Below, piece by piece: positions 1 through 7,925 of a DNA stretch of 34,557 bases. Source of the stretch: an uncultured Opitutia bacterium (GTDB lineage: Bacteria; Verrucomicrobiota; Verrucomicrobiia; Opitutales; Coraliomargaritaceae); contig CAKZOI010000040.1 of the NCBI GenBank assembly GCA_937136395.1, forward strand, positions 1 to 34,557. Reading direction: 5' to 3'. A program made the position numbers and the translations under genes. The stretch's first letter is position 1. Each line of letters starts with the position of its first letter. The notes beneath the pieces are model-generated. The model saw nothing but the letters and a program-made list of their open reading frames with translations, did not search any database and was not told the DNA's origin.

Positions 1-186
1 CAGAAGGCACTCGGCGCTCGGGCAAATCTCACCGCTGCAATTTTTGCAGCTTTACACAAAGCAACAAAACAAACATCTAAACTAAATTACACAAAAAAGG
101 TGTCCAGATTCTTGGGGCAAGACCATCCGGGTGGATGCGAGACTTTGATGACCGTCGCGCGGAATATTACATTTAAGTTTTACTAA
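1..186 (+). CDS. C-terminal tail of an unidentified protein (partial at window edge)
   Basis: Frame 1 is open from the first base to a TAA at 184-186, giving 61 residues that begin QKALGARANLTAAI. The first 20 residues read like the end of a LuxR-type helix-turn-helix (compare the KLGA-x-x-R/L-T-x-A pattern of that family), but the following Lys-rich stretch does not help and the DNA-binding helices would lie outside the window. It could also be a chance opening. No function is assigned. Confidence 0.35.
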   Translation, partial: QKALGARANLTAAIFAALHKATKQTSKLNYTKKVSRFLGQDHPGGCETLMTVARNITFKFY

Positions 187-505
187 TTCAATGTTTATCC
201 TTAATTAGTAAATCTTAAAATGTTTTTTTTCATTGCAAGCCAAAAACCGAAAAAGAATTTCACAGGTGCGGAATTTCACTCTTTCAGTAAAGCCCCAGCC
301 TGTTTCGGTTTCCAGGCTTTGCTTGTCGGGGCTTCAATGCTGAAGATCGCAGGGCTCTGGTTCCCAAAAACGAGGCTGCAAGAGAATGCTAAGGAGCAAG
401 CATTATAGAAAACGGTAGTAGGCCTCTGCACGGCGGCCTTCATTAATGAAGCCTCTACGATCAACCGTCGAAGAAAGCTTGAAAAGCACTCAAAGCAGAC
501 GCGTC
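187..505. other. Intergenic region with two hairpins, no credible gene
   Basis: AT-rich for the first 70 bases, with no protein-like ORF. It contains a two-tier hairpin at 290-334, in which AAGCCCC pairs with GGGGCTT and encloses an inner AGCCTG/CAGGCT stem. A near-perfect 20-base palindrome centred on ATTAAT lies at 435-454, about 50 bases past the yqgE stop on the minus strand. Neither hairpin is followed by a clear U-tract, so neither is a confident terminator. Confidence 0.5.
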
Positions 506-1090
506 TTAATTCAGCGAGGGGTCATCCGGCTCATCGGCGAGAAGCCCCATTTGCGGACTATCGCGATGAAGCATTAGGCGCCAGACTGCATCGCCTCCGA
601 GCGATTCAATTTCTGGCATCAATGCAGAAGTCACCCATGCACCCTCTTCGATCTCAGCGTCTAGCTGGCCCTCGGTCCAACCAGAATGACCAATGAATCC
701 GCGAAGCTGAAAACCCGAGTCTTCTGCCTGCAAGAGACGTGCTTTCTCTTCATCGATTCCGAAATACAGTTTAAAGCTGCCCTCTTCAGGCGTCCATTTC
801 CATGCAACAAGAATCAATTTATCATCTGAAACAGGCCCACCTTGATATAAGGGAACTGCTGCGAGATCTGAACCGCTAAGCTTCAAGTCGAACTCCCCAA
901 GTGTTTGTCCTAATGGGCGGTTGACGACAATACCCAACGAACCTTCATCGGAATGTGCCGTCAACAAGATCACCGAGCGCTTAAAGTTCGGGTCGAGAAG
1001 CGAGGGATGCGCCACCAACAAAGATCCCGCAAACGGTAAAGCCGCTTCGGTAAATTCACTGTGTCGATCCATTCGCATTGGGTAGCGCAT
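506..1090 (-). CDS. YqgE/AlgH family protein (UPF0301)
   Basis: A 194-residue protein, the usual length for the YqgE/AlgH family. Family landmarks are visible in order: G-S-L-L-V-A-H-P near residues 22-29, F-x-x-S-V-I-L-L near 36-43, G-I-V-V-N-R-P near 53-59, Y-Q-G-G-P-V near 82-87 and G-H-S-G-W-x-x-G-Q-L near 134-143. The biochemical role of the family is unsettled; AlgH was named from an alginate regulatory phenotype in Pseudomonas. Its ATG shares one base with the TAA of the upstream deaminase gene (TAATG), so translation is probably coupled. No terminator with a U-tract follows it. The family call is firm; the function is not. Confidence 0.93.
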   Translation of the reverse strand: MRYPMRMDRHSEFTEAALPFAGSLLVAHPSLLDPNFKRSVILLTAHSDEGSLGIVVNRPLGQTLGEFDLKLSGSDLAAVPLYQGGPVSDDKLILVAWKWTPEEGSFKLYFGIDEEKARLLQAEDSGFQLRGFIGHSGWTEGQLDAEIEEGAWVTSALMPEIESLGGDAVWRLMLHRDSPQMGLLADEPDDPSLN

Positions 1091-1596
1091 TACAAGTGTT
1101 CAATCAACACCCCAGCTTCGTTCAAGAGTTCTTTGACCAATTCGTCGTTTTTATAATCGCGGTAATATTTGATAGCGCTCACCCCTGCAGCCGCTAAGAT
1201 CTTAGCGCAATTGATACATGGAAAGTGAGTGATATAAACCGTCGAACCTTCGAGTGACACACCACGACGAGCCGCATCGCTCACGGCATTCTGCTCGGCA
1301 TGCACAGTCGCTTGCTCATGCCCATCACTCACCCGTGATTTGTGCGGTGCACCAGGCAAAAAACCATTATAACCAGCCGCCACAATACGGTTTTTCTGTA
1401 ATCCACCGGAAACAATAACACAGCCAACATGAAGCCGTTCGCAGCTTGAACGTGAGGCCATCAACAGAGCGGTTGCCATAAAGTAAGCATCCCAGCTGGG
1501 ACGCCCCTCCCACGACTCGGTCAAGGATTCCAATTGCTTAAGCATGGCCGCATCATCCAAAACGGGCGAACTGCATGGCTGAGTTTCAATTTGCAT
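1090..1596 (-). CDS. dCMP deaminase-type cytidine/deoxycytidylate deaminase (ComEB-like)
   Basis: A 168-residue zinc-dependent deaminase. R-P-S-W-D-x-Y-F-M near residue 32 is typical of dCMP deaminases. The catalytic H-A-E motif is at 99-101 and the second zinc half-site P-C-x-x-C at 126-130. Known family chemistry is deamination of dCMP to dUMP, feeding thymidylate synthesis. The Y-N-G-F-L-P-G-A-P segment near 75-83 fits the substrate loop of this family, though it has PG where many members have SG. It lies 72 bases downstream of the TonB-like gene and overlaps yqgE by one base. The class is clear; the exact substrate is inferred from resemblance to ComEB and other bacterial dCMP deaminases. 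Confidence 0.9.
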   Translation of the reverse strand: MQIETQPCSSPVLDDAAMLKQLESLTESWEGRPSWDAYFMATALLMASRSSCERLHVGCVIVSGGLQKNRIVAAGYNGFLPGAPHKSRVSDGHEQATVHAEQNAVSDAARRGVSLEGSTVYITHFPCINCAKILAAAGVSAIKYYRDYKNDELVKELLNEAGVLIEHL

Positions 1597-1668
1597 ACTA
1601 GAACTTATTCCTAGTCCGAAGCTCCCCGCAACCGAGAAGTGTAAAAACTACAACGCCACTACCCACTC

Positions 1669-2433
1669 CTACGGATACACCGTAATCGATAAATAGCCTG
1701 CGGGCAATTGACCAATCGTCTCAGCTCTGAGCAACCACTCTTGGGCGGCGCGATCAAATGCAGGATTCCCCGAACTTTGCGACACAACTGGCTCACTCAA
1801 AGTCTGGCCACCGCCAGAAATACGAAAAAAGAGTCCGACAGGTTCAGGCACTGCGCTTGTGTCGGTAAACAGCAGTGGGCTCTCCATCGTCTGTGCCGCC
1901 TCTGCGCGTCCCAAGACTACAATTTCAGCATAATGACCGACTGCAGGAAAAGGGTCGATGACTTCGGAGGCCTGTGCGAAACCCTCGAAAAAAGACCAAT
2001 AGCGTGACTTCAACAAATCACCTGGCGCCTGTATCATACTGGAATTACCCATAGGGAGATTCGACGAATGAAGCGCATTAATGAGATTAATTTCTGGCTC
2101 AAATTCAGGAAAGCGTTCCCCCACTCGGTCCCGATGCATAAGCGAAACATTTTGCGCCGCATTCCACTCTGTAGGCACGAACAGAGGCGCCGAATCAAAC
2201 AACTGCACATGCTCTTCCAAGGAACGATCGCCTTCCATCGAACTCGCCGAGACGTAGCGAACAAAGGCACTCGCTTCATCACTTGTAGGCAGCGGGTTCG
2301 ACTTCACACGAAAGATCAAAAAGCCTGCAAGGTGCACAAGCACGCCAGCCAATAAAGCACCAAGCAATACGGGCGACATGAAGCGCACACTCGACGCTCC
2401 ATCCTCACGCATGTTCTCACTCGGCAAACTCAT
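1669..2433 (-). CDS. TonB-like protein of an ExbB/ExbD operon
   Basis: A 254-residue protein with a short cytoplasmic head, one transmembrane helix at about residues 20-42 and a long extracytoplasmic part. The last 40 residues (S-S-G-N-P-A-F-D-R-A-A-Q-E-W-L followed by L-P-A-G-Y-L-S-I-T-V-Y-P) resemble the TonB C-terminal domain, where a conserved SSG-x-P-x-LD-x-AA segment precedes a final beta strand. The middle lacks the Pro/Lys-rich spacer of classical TonB. Its ATG overlaps the exbD stop by one base (TAATG). Position and C-terminus together suggest it passes the energy of the ExbB/ExbD channel to an outer-membrane partner. The role is inferred; the protein could instead be a divergent accessory subunit. 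Confidence 0.7.
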   Translation of the reverse strand: MSLPSENMREDGASSVRFMSPVLLGALLAGVLVHLAGFLIFRVKSNPLPTSDEASAFVRYVSASSMEGDRSLEEHVQLFDSAPLFVPTEWNAAQNVSLMHRDRVGERFPEFEPEINLINALHSSNLPMGNSSMIQAPGDLLKSRYWSFFEGFAQASEVIDPFPAVGHYAEIVVLGRAEAAQTMESPLLFTDTSAVPEPVGLFFRISGGGQTLSEPVVSQSSGNPAFDRAAQEWLLRAETIGQLPAGYLSITVYP

Positions 2434-2987
2434 TACATTACTGGAACCGTAAACTGCTGGCTCTCACGTATCGATTCAGTTGGCACCAATTCAGAACGCA
2501 CTGGTTGCTTCTCACCCGCTATTTGCACCTGCGCAAAACCTGCTTCCTGCGCCATACGACACAAATCCAAAAAGACTTGCAAAGGCATCGTGCCCTCAGC
2601 TTTGAGTAACAACACTGAACCGCCGCCACTCTCATGCTGCTTATCAATATGTTGCTTAAATGCCCGTGCGATAGAGCCCTGCTCATACACACTACCATCA
2701 AAATAAAGCATCCCCTTGTTCCCAATCGTCAAAACGGCAACCGATGAGTCATGGTGCGGCATCCTCAAATCCGAATCTGGCAAATCGATGCGGACACCAG
2801 GAACCATCACAAATCGGGTAAATAACAGGCTCATCAATAAACCGATCGTCAACAAATCTAATACTGGCACCAAGTCCAACTTCATCTTAGGGCGGTGCAA
2901 GTGCTCCACCAAACCAAAAGGTGCTGTAAACCCTGCCATAGATTGCGGCAATGGCTCGTCGGCGATTCTCTGTGGCGTCGGATTCAT
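2433..2987 (-). CDS. ExbD/TolR-type biopolymer transport protein
   Basis: A 184-residue protein with a cytoplasmic N-terminus of about 37 residues, one transmembrane helix at about 38-60 and a periplasmic domain. The helix starts L-D-L-V-P-V-L-D-L-L-T and carries Asp44, matching the single proton-responsive Asp in the ExbD/TolR helix. The periplasmic part has the expected V-x-L-P-x-S-x-x and K-A-E-G-x-x-P-L-Q segments. In known systems ExbD sits inside an ExbB pentamer and couples proton flow to work on the outer membrane. It overlaps exbB by ATGA and the TonB-like gene by TAATG, so the three are almost certainly co-translated. A 25-residue C-terminal tail extends past the usual domain end. 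Confidence 0.92.
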   Translation of the reverse strand: MNPTPQRIADEPLPQSMAGFTAPFGLVEHLHRPKMKLDLVPVLDLLTIGLLMSLLFTRFVMVPGVRIDLPDSDLRMPHHDSSVAVLTIGNKGMLYFDGSVYEQGSIARAFKQHIDKQHESGGGSVLLLKAEGTMPLQVFLDLCRMAQEAGFAQVQIAGEKQPVRSELVPTESIRESQQFTVPVM

Positions 2988-3646
2988 TCTACAGATGGAT
3001 TTTTTTCTTCAGCACTCGCCTCGCCATGGGTCGCCGGAGTCGTTGTCAGAAATTCATGGATACTATGCCCCACCCACTCAAAGTCATGCACCAAGGAGCG
3101 CACCCGACCATATAGAAAATGGTGAGCGACCGTTGCCATCACACCGATCGCCAAACCGGTCGCCGAGGTAATCAACGCCTCTGAAAGCAAGCGGCTAAAC
3201 TCACCACTATCTCCATTCGATCCTTCTAGGGCATACAAGGCCTGCACCGCTGCAACGAGTGTGCCTAAAAAACCAAGTAATGGCGCGATACGCGCAATCG
3301 CGGCAATCGTGCCAATTCGACGCTCCAATGCGGGAATTTCTACAAGTGCTGCCGCTTGAATCGCACTGCGGACCTGCTCGCGTGATTCACCAAAATGCAA
3401 TAGCGCCGATTTCACAATACGCGCCATCGGCCCTGGCGTATCTTCGCACAGTGTCAGCGCCTCTACCAAGCGCTTCTTATTCACAAGATTCTTAATACCG
3501 CTCAAAAAATCTTCCGTGCCGATCTGCCCCTTATGCAAAAATAGCGCACGCTCGATAAACATTACGAACCCGAGCAAGCTCACGAAGAGTAGCGGATACA
3601 TGACGGGGCCACCTTGGAGTATGAATGTGTCCTTAAAAAATTCCAT
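2984..3646 (-). CDS. MotA/TolQ/ExbB proton channel family protein
   Basis: A 220-residue inner-membrane protein with three predicted helices at about 13-32, 107-135 and 153-178, the ExbB/TolQ topology. The G-F-L-G-T-L-V-A segment in helix 2 and the T-S-A-T-G-L-A-I-G segment in helix 3 are family signatures that line the proton path. The C-terminal tail is Glu/Lys-rich. It starts 22 bases after the upstream TPR gene and overlaps exbD by ATGA, so a TPR-exbB-exbD-tonB-like operon is clear. The operon gives no proof whether this set is Ton-like or Tol-like; the TonB-like fourth gene favours Ton-like. Confidence 0.93.
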   Translation of the reverse strand: MEFFKDTFILQGGPVMYPLLFVSLLGFVMFIERALFLHKGQIGTEDFLSGIKNLVNKKRLVEALTLCEDTPGPMARIVKSALLHFGESREQVRSAIQAAALVEIPALERRIGTIAAIARIAPLLGFLGTLVAAVQALYALEGSNGDSGEFSRLLSEALITSATGLAIGVMATVAHHFLYGRVRSLVHDFEWVGHSIHEFLTTTPATHGEASAEEKNPSVE

Positions 3647-3667
3647 ATATAATAATCACTTTAAAAT

Positions 3668-6346
3668 TTACTGGGCAGCGGGCTCTTCCACCACCTGAAT
3701 CGTATTAGCCCGATCAAGCGCCAAATTACGTCCCGGCAAGTTGAAGGCGACCATCTTACGATACACTCTGCGCGCCTCAACAAGCTCGTCAGACGCTTCC
3801 AAAATACGCCCTAAAGATAACAAAGCTCGGGACATCCAATAACGTCCCGAAGGTCCCAACTGAACCACCTGCTCACTATCTAGGAGAAAACTAGTAGAGA
3901 TTAACAAGAAGACCTCTTTCGCTTGCTCAGGTAGATCGCGCTTCATTAAGGCAAAGCCCCACTTGAAACCGACCTCCGCTTGAAAATCGACTGGCAAGTT
4001 TGGAATATCCATCAAGCGCTCGAGCGAGAGCACGACATCGCTCAACTGCTCATCATTATTCTTTGCCAGCGCCAACATACAATCCACACGCGACAACTCT
4101 GGGATATAGCGGCGCGGATGCGTCGGTGCTTCATTGATTAAATTCTCATAGATAATCTGTGCACCTGCAAAGTCGTTCATCTTACGCAGCAAATCTCCTT
4201 GCTTCAAGCGAGCCGAATAGACCAATGCATCACTGGAATAGTTCTCTGCTATTTGATTATGCAACAACACTGCTTGCTCGTAAAACTCTACACCCCGACG
4301 CTCGCAGTATATCGCCGCCTCAAAGAGCGCCTGCGGTGCGAGCACACTTTGCGGATAGGTCGTCGCTAGAGTCGTGAGGGTTTCCTGGGCTGCAGCAAAG
4401 TCATTGATCGATGCATGATAGTCCGCTTCAGTCAGGTAAGAACGTTGCGCTGCTGAACTGTCCGCATAGCCGACACGTAAACGCTCCAGCTCTTGCACAC
4501 CCTCATTGGCAGCTCCTAAGCGAATCAAAACCTGAGCCTTCAATAATAGAATTTCGGTGATTAAAAGCTTCGCCTCCGCTTCATCAAAAGTGCCTACGGG
4601 AAAGGACTCCACTCGTGCCAACAAATCAGTCACACGCTCAGACAGGCCTTCTTGATCGCCTGATAAAAAGGACAAATAGGCCTCCAGCCAACGCAAGCGA
4701 ATATCCAAGGCAGTCGGCACGGCGCTCGATTCGTCTCCTCCGAGCAATAAGCTCACACGCGCCAAGGCTACCTCCAGCTGGCCTTTCGATTTCAATGCAT
4801 GCACCACATTCCACTCGGCACGCCAACGATCCGAAATCGTCACTTTACCGCTAAAATCAGCCTCATCGATATGCTGCATGGCAGATTCAAGCTGCCCCGC
4901 ACGCACTTCCGCCGTAATCAATCGCAAAAACAAACCCTCATCCTCAGCGCCATCAATTGAGCGCGCATACGCGGCTTGATAGAAATCCACCGCGTTATTG
5001 TAGTCACGATTCAAAAAATAACAGTCACCAATCAAACGATTGAGCTTTGCACGCTCACTCATCCTCTCAGTCTGATCGCGTAATTGGATCAAGAAATCGG
5101 CCGCGGCACGATAGCGAGGCGGCGTGCGCTGCAGCGCGGCATATGCCAACAAACGATATACATTAGTGATTTGCTGCAAACCAGGGAACTGCTCCAACAA
5201 AAATGCCGCATCCTTCTCCGCGCTCGCTGTCTCCGCACGCGCCAACTCGAGGTTTGGACTGTCTCCCTCCAATGCTTTTTCAGCACGTGCCAAAGCAAGC
5301 TGACTGCGGATGTAATAAATCTCACCCAACAAGGGGTGTGGTGCTGCGAGTGCCACCATTTGATTCAAGAATTCCGTCAACCCACTGTTTGCCGCATTTG
5401 GAGCGCCTGCAAGTAGCTGCAAAGCCACACGCATCACATCCAGTGTTTTGCCATTCCTCACCAATTGCTGCAGCGCTTCAATACCACGCAAAGAATCCGA
5501 ACCCGCAATCACCGCTTTCAATAACAACAATTGCTCACGCTGCACAATCGTCAGCTCCTTATTATTCAGACGCTGCTCATCGATCACATTGATCGCCTCC
5601 TCGGCACGCCCCAAATTATACAAGATCACAGCATACTGACGCGCATAGGTATACGCCGCCGCCTGTGTCGCCAACTGCTCTAATTGAACCCGTATCTCTG
5701 CAGCAAGGGCCTCATCCGATGGAGTCTCCAACAACTTTTGGCGAAACACTAAACTGCTGAAAAATGCCCGCTGCTCCTGAGACTGGGCCGCCTCGACCGC
5801 TCTCTCGAAAGCGGGCATGATTCGTTCCGGCTGAGTCAAGAGCTCTGCCCGCAAGCCATTCGCAAGGTGCCACCAAGGCCGGTCAAAGGCATTCAATTGA
5901 ACCGGCTCCACTTGCGTCATCGCATTCAAAAACGCCTCACGCTCAAGCTGCCTACCGTCACCATACTCTGACACCGCAGAATATAAAAAATACTGGCTGT
6001 CGCGACCCTTCACACTCACCGTATCCAGCGCCTCACGCGCCGCCACATATCGCTGCTGCACAATCAATGCCGCCGCCAAGTGCACACGAATCGAATCAGC
6101 ACGATCCGGGCTCAGAGTTTGCGTCTTCAGTGCCGCTCGATAACCACTCTCCGCCAGGCCAACAAGCCCAGAGCGTAAGGCACGATCCGCGGCATCGACC
6201 CGCCAGTCCAACGCAATGACCTCCGCCGCCTCAGGCGGCAGCACTTGATCTGTAACCAAAGGTGCTTGTCCATTCAGCACCCCAGCCCCCGAACCAACAA
6301 GGCACAGAGCAAAACAACGAAACAAGATATAAAGGTTCAACCGCAT
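3668..6346 (-). CDS. Large secreted TPR protein, first gene of the ExbB/ExbD operon
   Basis: An 892-residue protein when started at the ATG at 6346. That start gives a clean signal peptide (M-R-L-N-L-Y-I-L-F-R-C-F-A-L-C-L-V-G-S-G-A-G); a longer frame to 6415 adds a non-signal-like extension and is less likely. The rest is almost all alpha-helical tetratricopeptide-like repeats, for example L-I-G-D-C-Y-F-L-N-R-D-Y-N-N-A-V-D-F-Y-Q-A-A-Y and the A-L-F-E-A-A-I-Y-C repeats. TPR proteins mediate protein-protein contacts. Sitting 22 bases upstream of exbB, it is probably a periplasmic partner of the proton-driven complex. No catalytic motif is visible. The gene is certain; the role is inferred from context. 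Confidence 0.88.
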   Translation of the reverse strand: MRLNLYILFRCFALCLVGSGAGVLNGQAPLVTDQVLPPEAAEVIALDWRVDAADRALRSGLVGLAESGYRAALKTQTLSPDRADSIRVHLAAALIVQQRYVAAREALDTVSVKGRDSQYFLYSAVSEYGDGRQLEREAFLNAMTQVEPVQLNAFDRPWWHLANGLRAELLTQPERIMPAFERAVEAAQSQEQRAFFSSLVFRQKLLETPSDEALAAEIRVQLEQLATQAAAYTYARQYAVILYNLGRAEEAINVIDEQRLNNKELTIVQREQLLLLKAVIAGSDSLRGIEALQQLVRNGKTLDVMRVALQLLAGAPNAANSGLTEFLNQMVALAAPHPLLGEIYYIRSQLALARAEKALEGDSPNLELARAETASAEKDAAFLLEQFPGLQQITNVYRLLAYAALQRTPPRYRAAADFLIQLRDQTERMSERAKLNRLIGDCYFLNRDYNNAVDFYQAAYARSIDGAEDEGLFLRLITAEVRAGQLESAMQHIDEADFSGKVTISDRWRAEWNVVHALKSKGQLEVALARVSLLLGGDESSAVPTALDIRLRWLEAYLSFLSGDQEGLSERVTDLLARVESFPVGTFDEAEAKLLITEILLLKAQVLIRLGAANEGVQELERLRVGYADSSAAQRSYLTEADYHASINDFAAAQETLTTLATTYPQSVLAPQALFEAAIYCERRGVEFYEQAVLLHNQIAENYSSDALVYSARLKQGDLLRKMNDFAGAQIIYENLINEAPTHPRRYIPELSRVDCMLALAKNNDEQLSDVVLSLERLMDIPNLPVDFQAEVGFKWGFALMKRDLPEQAKEVFLLISTSFLLDSEQVVQLGPSGRYWMSRALLSLGRILEASDELVEARRVYRKMVAFNLPGRNLALDRANTIQVVEEPAAQ

Positions 6347-6430
6347 GAGTATCGATACATGACAAGCGCTCTCCCCACAGGTTGCAAAGCGAATTTTACG
6401 CTTTTGATACAACACTGTCTTTCTCCCTGC

Positions 6431-6494
6431 AGCCGTTCAGTGTTTCAACCTTTCAACTTTTCAGAATTTCAGCTTTTCAGCTTTTCAGCTTTTC
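6431..6494. repeat. Pyrimidine-rich TTTCAGC-type degenerate tandem array (copy 1)
   Basis: Built from CTTTTCAG-like units; three nearly perfect units run from about 6470 to 6492, after more degenerate TTTCAACC and TTTCAACT units. It lies just past the 3' end of tRNA-Arg. A related array at 22735-22797 shares the order TTCAACCTTTCA then CTTTTCAG and ends in the same TTTCCAA. Confidence 0.7.
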
Positions 6495-6501
6495 CAAAAA
6501 G

Positions 6502-6576
6502 TGGTATCCCCGCTGGGAATCGAACCCAGATCGACTATTTAGGAAACAGTTGTTCTATCCGTTGAACTACAGGGAC
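6502..6576 (-). tRNA. tRNA-Arg (anticodon CCT)
   Basis: The minus strand folds as a full cloverleaf. The acceptor stem GTCCCTG pairs with CGGGGAT. The D-arm stem is GTTC/GAAC, and the anticodon stem ACTGT/ATAGT encloses the loop TTCCTAA. The T-arm is TGGG-TTCGATT-CCCA. Loop position 33 is U and the anticodon is CCT, which reads AGG (Arg). The terminal CCA is encoded at 6502-6504. Confidence 0.95.
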
Positions 6577-6606
6577 TGAGGCCAGTAAATAAGCGGATTA
6601 AAGAGG

Positions 6607-6635
6607 ATTATAGTGCCAAAATTTACACGCCAAAA
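6607..6635 (-). promoter_or_regulatory. Putative promoter of tRNA-Arg
   Basis: On the minus strand a perfect TATAAT (-10) occupies 6612-6607, about 30 bases upstream of the tRNA 5' end. A weak -35 candidate (TTTTGG) lies 17 bases further upstream at 6635-6630. The -10 match is exact; the -35 is poor. Confidence 0.5.
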
Positions 6636-7181
6636 TAGTTTAATAAAGACACATTTGGGAGGGTTTCGGACATAGTTTAGTCACAAATTAGTCACACTTT
6701 TCTACTTAGACAAGGGAGGGGGCGGTCACCAACTCCACTCGCCACTTTTATTATTAATAGATAAGCGACCGCCAAGAAAAATCTACCTTACACGAGGAAC
6801 CATCGTTTATGCATTGCTTAAAAAATGTGAATACATATACTATTAACTAAGATATGGAGAGCTACCAAGAGAGTCAGCAGACTGTCCTTTCGCTCCGATG
6901 GCGATTATCTCGCCGCTTGGCGGCAGGGGGAAGCCCCCACCTCCATGGGGGCGCGTGGCAGGATCGGAAGAAGAACTCCCCGTGGCAGGCAAGCGAGGCA
7001 AGCATGACGCAACGTAGACGGACTTAAACGGCACAGGCGGGATCGTATGCCTAATGCCAAGGGCGGGCGCGGGGCTACTAACTATAGGCTCCGAGCGAAG
7101 CGAGCTGACCGAAGGGAAGGAAGTGCCGTCCTGCGGAGTGTGTAGCGGATAGACAGGCATCCTGGACATGGGGAGTCGCAG

Positions 7182-7262
7182 TGCACAATCTCCGTTATGT
7201 CGCAATAAGTGAAACGTGAGTGATAACTAGCAACTCTATTCGGCATAATGCGAGATTGTGCG
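7182..7262. repeat. Long imperfect inverted repeat inside the gene-poor region
   Basis: The arm at 7182-7202 and the arm at 7241-7262 are complementary over about 20 positions with a few mismatches; both contain GCACAATCTC or its complement. The loop is about 38 bases. As RNA or single-stranded DNA this would form the strongest stem in the region. Confidence 0.65.
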
Positions 7263-7872
7263 CAAGACTCGGAACCATGTTTAGGATGACTGGCTAGGAG
7301 CGGAGCACGTAGCAGGGCTTTGGGGCTAGTGGAGAGTATCTGAATCAGATACAAACGCGGAAGCATTGCGGCAGGCGCAGACGGCATCGGGTCTCGTAGC
7401 GAAGCGGAGTGACTCGTGGGCGGCAAGCCGTTGGGTAGTGGCTAAGGTTGGAACTGAGTCTAGCAGTCGGTGAGGACTGGGAGCGTGCGAAGTGCTGTTG
7501 CTACGAAGTAGCTAAGGCACGTAGAGCGCGGACAGACCGCAAGCGTCTGCGGGTGGAGTCTCAGAGGCTAAGAAGTGCGCGTTAGCGTATTCCCCAAGCG
7601 AGCGAAGCGAGCGCAGGGGTAGGTAGTTATAGATTATTCATAATCTAAGTAGTTGGAGGCAGATGGTGAATGTGTATTGGCCTCCGCCACTTCCAACTCC
7701 ATCGCCTGATCCTTATTACTTATCCTTCTGCCTACACCATCTCCTACACCATCTCCACCTACTACTCCATTTCCTATGCCTCCTCTTAAACCGTCTCTGT
7801 CTCCTACACATATGCGAGGGTCGCGGACCAAAAGCTTACGCTTTCGGCTACAAATAAATCACCGGGAACCAC

Positions 7873-7904
7873 AAAAAAGGGCGCACCTTGCAGCACGCCC
7901 TTTG
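7873..7904 (-). terminator. Rho-independent terminator of glycogen phosphorylase
   Basis: Reading the minus strand, AAAGGGCG pairs with CGCCCTTT, with GTGC and GTGC-complement bases extending the stem; a run of six T follows directly. It starts about 20 bases after the glgP stop codon. Confidence 0.88.
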
Positions 7905-7925
7905 ATTCAAACTATATTGGATTGA

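Larger units (their letters stand above)
6577..7872. other. 1.3 kb stretch without a credible gene, rich in short hairpins
   Basis: It lies between the glycogen phosphorylase terminator and tRNA-Arg. Three parts can be told apart. At 6577-6840 the DNA is AT-rich, with two copies of TTAGTCACA and a 7-bp inverted repeat GGCGGTC/GACCGCC (6721-6727 and 6767-6773). At 6840-7620 it is GC-rich and crowded with small hairpins: GGGGG-aag-CCCCC near 6928, GTATCTG-aat-CAGATAC near 7339, GCTAC-gaa-GTAGC at 7500-7512, and GCGAAGC mini-hairpins at 7095, 7399 and 7602. At 7620-7830 the plus strand is pyrimidine-rich, with CTACACCATCTC repeated in tandem at 7732-7755. ORFs up to 120 codons exist in the middle part, but their translations look random and they overlap one another. 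Confidence 0.7.

Noticed and set aside
6843-7426. Two overlapping minus-strand ORFs of 120 and 114 codons in the hairpin-rich region
   Set aside because: They overlap each other in different frames, are low-complexity in Ser/Arg/Pro/Leu and run through palindromes; nothing protein-like is conserved.
7634-7831. Minus-strand ORF with Gly-Asp-Gly-Val repeats
   Set aside because: The repeats come from the 12-bp tandem CTACACCATCTC read in reverse; no domain is recognised.
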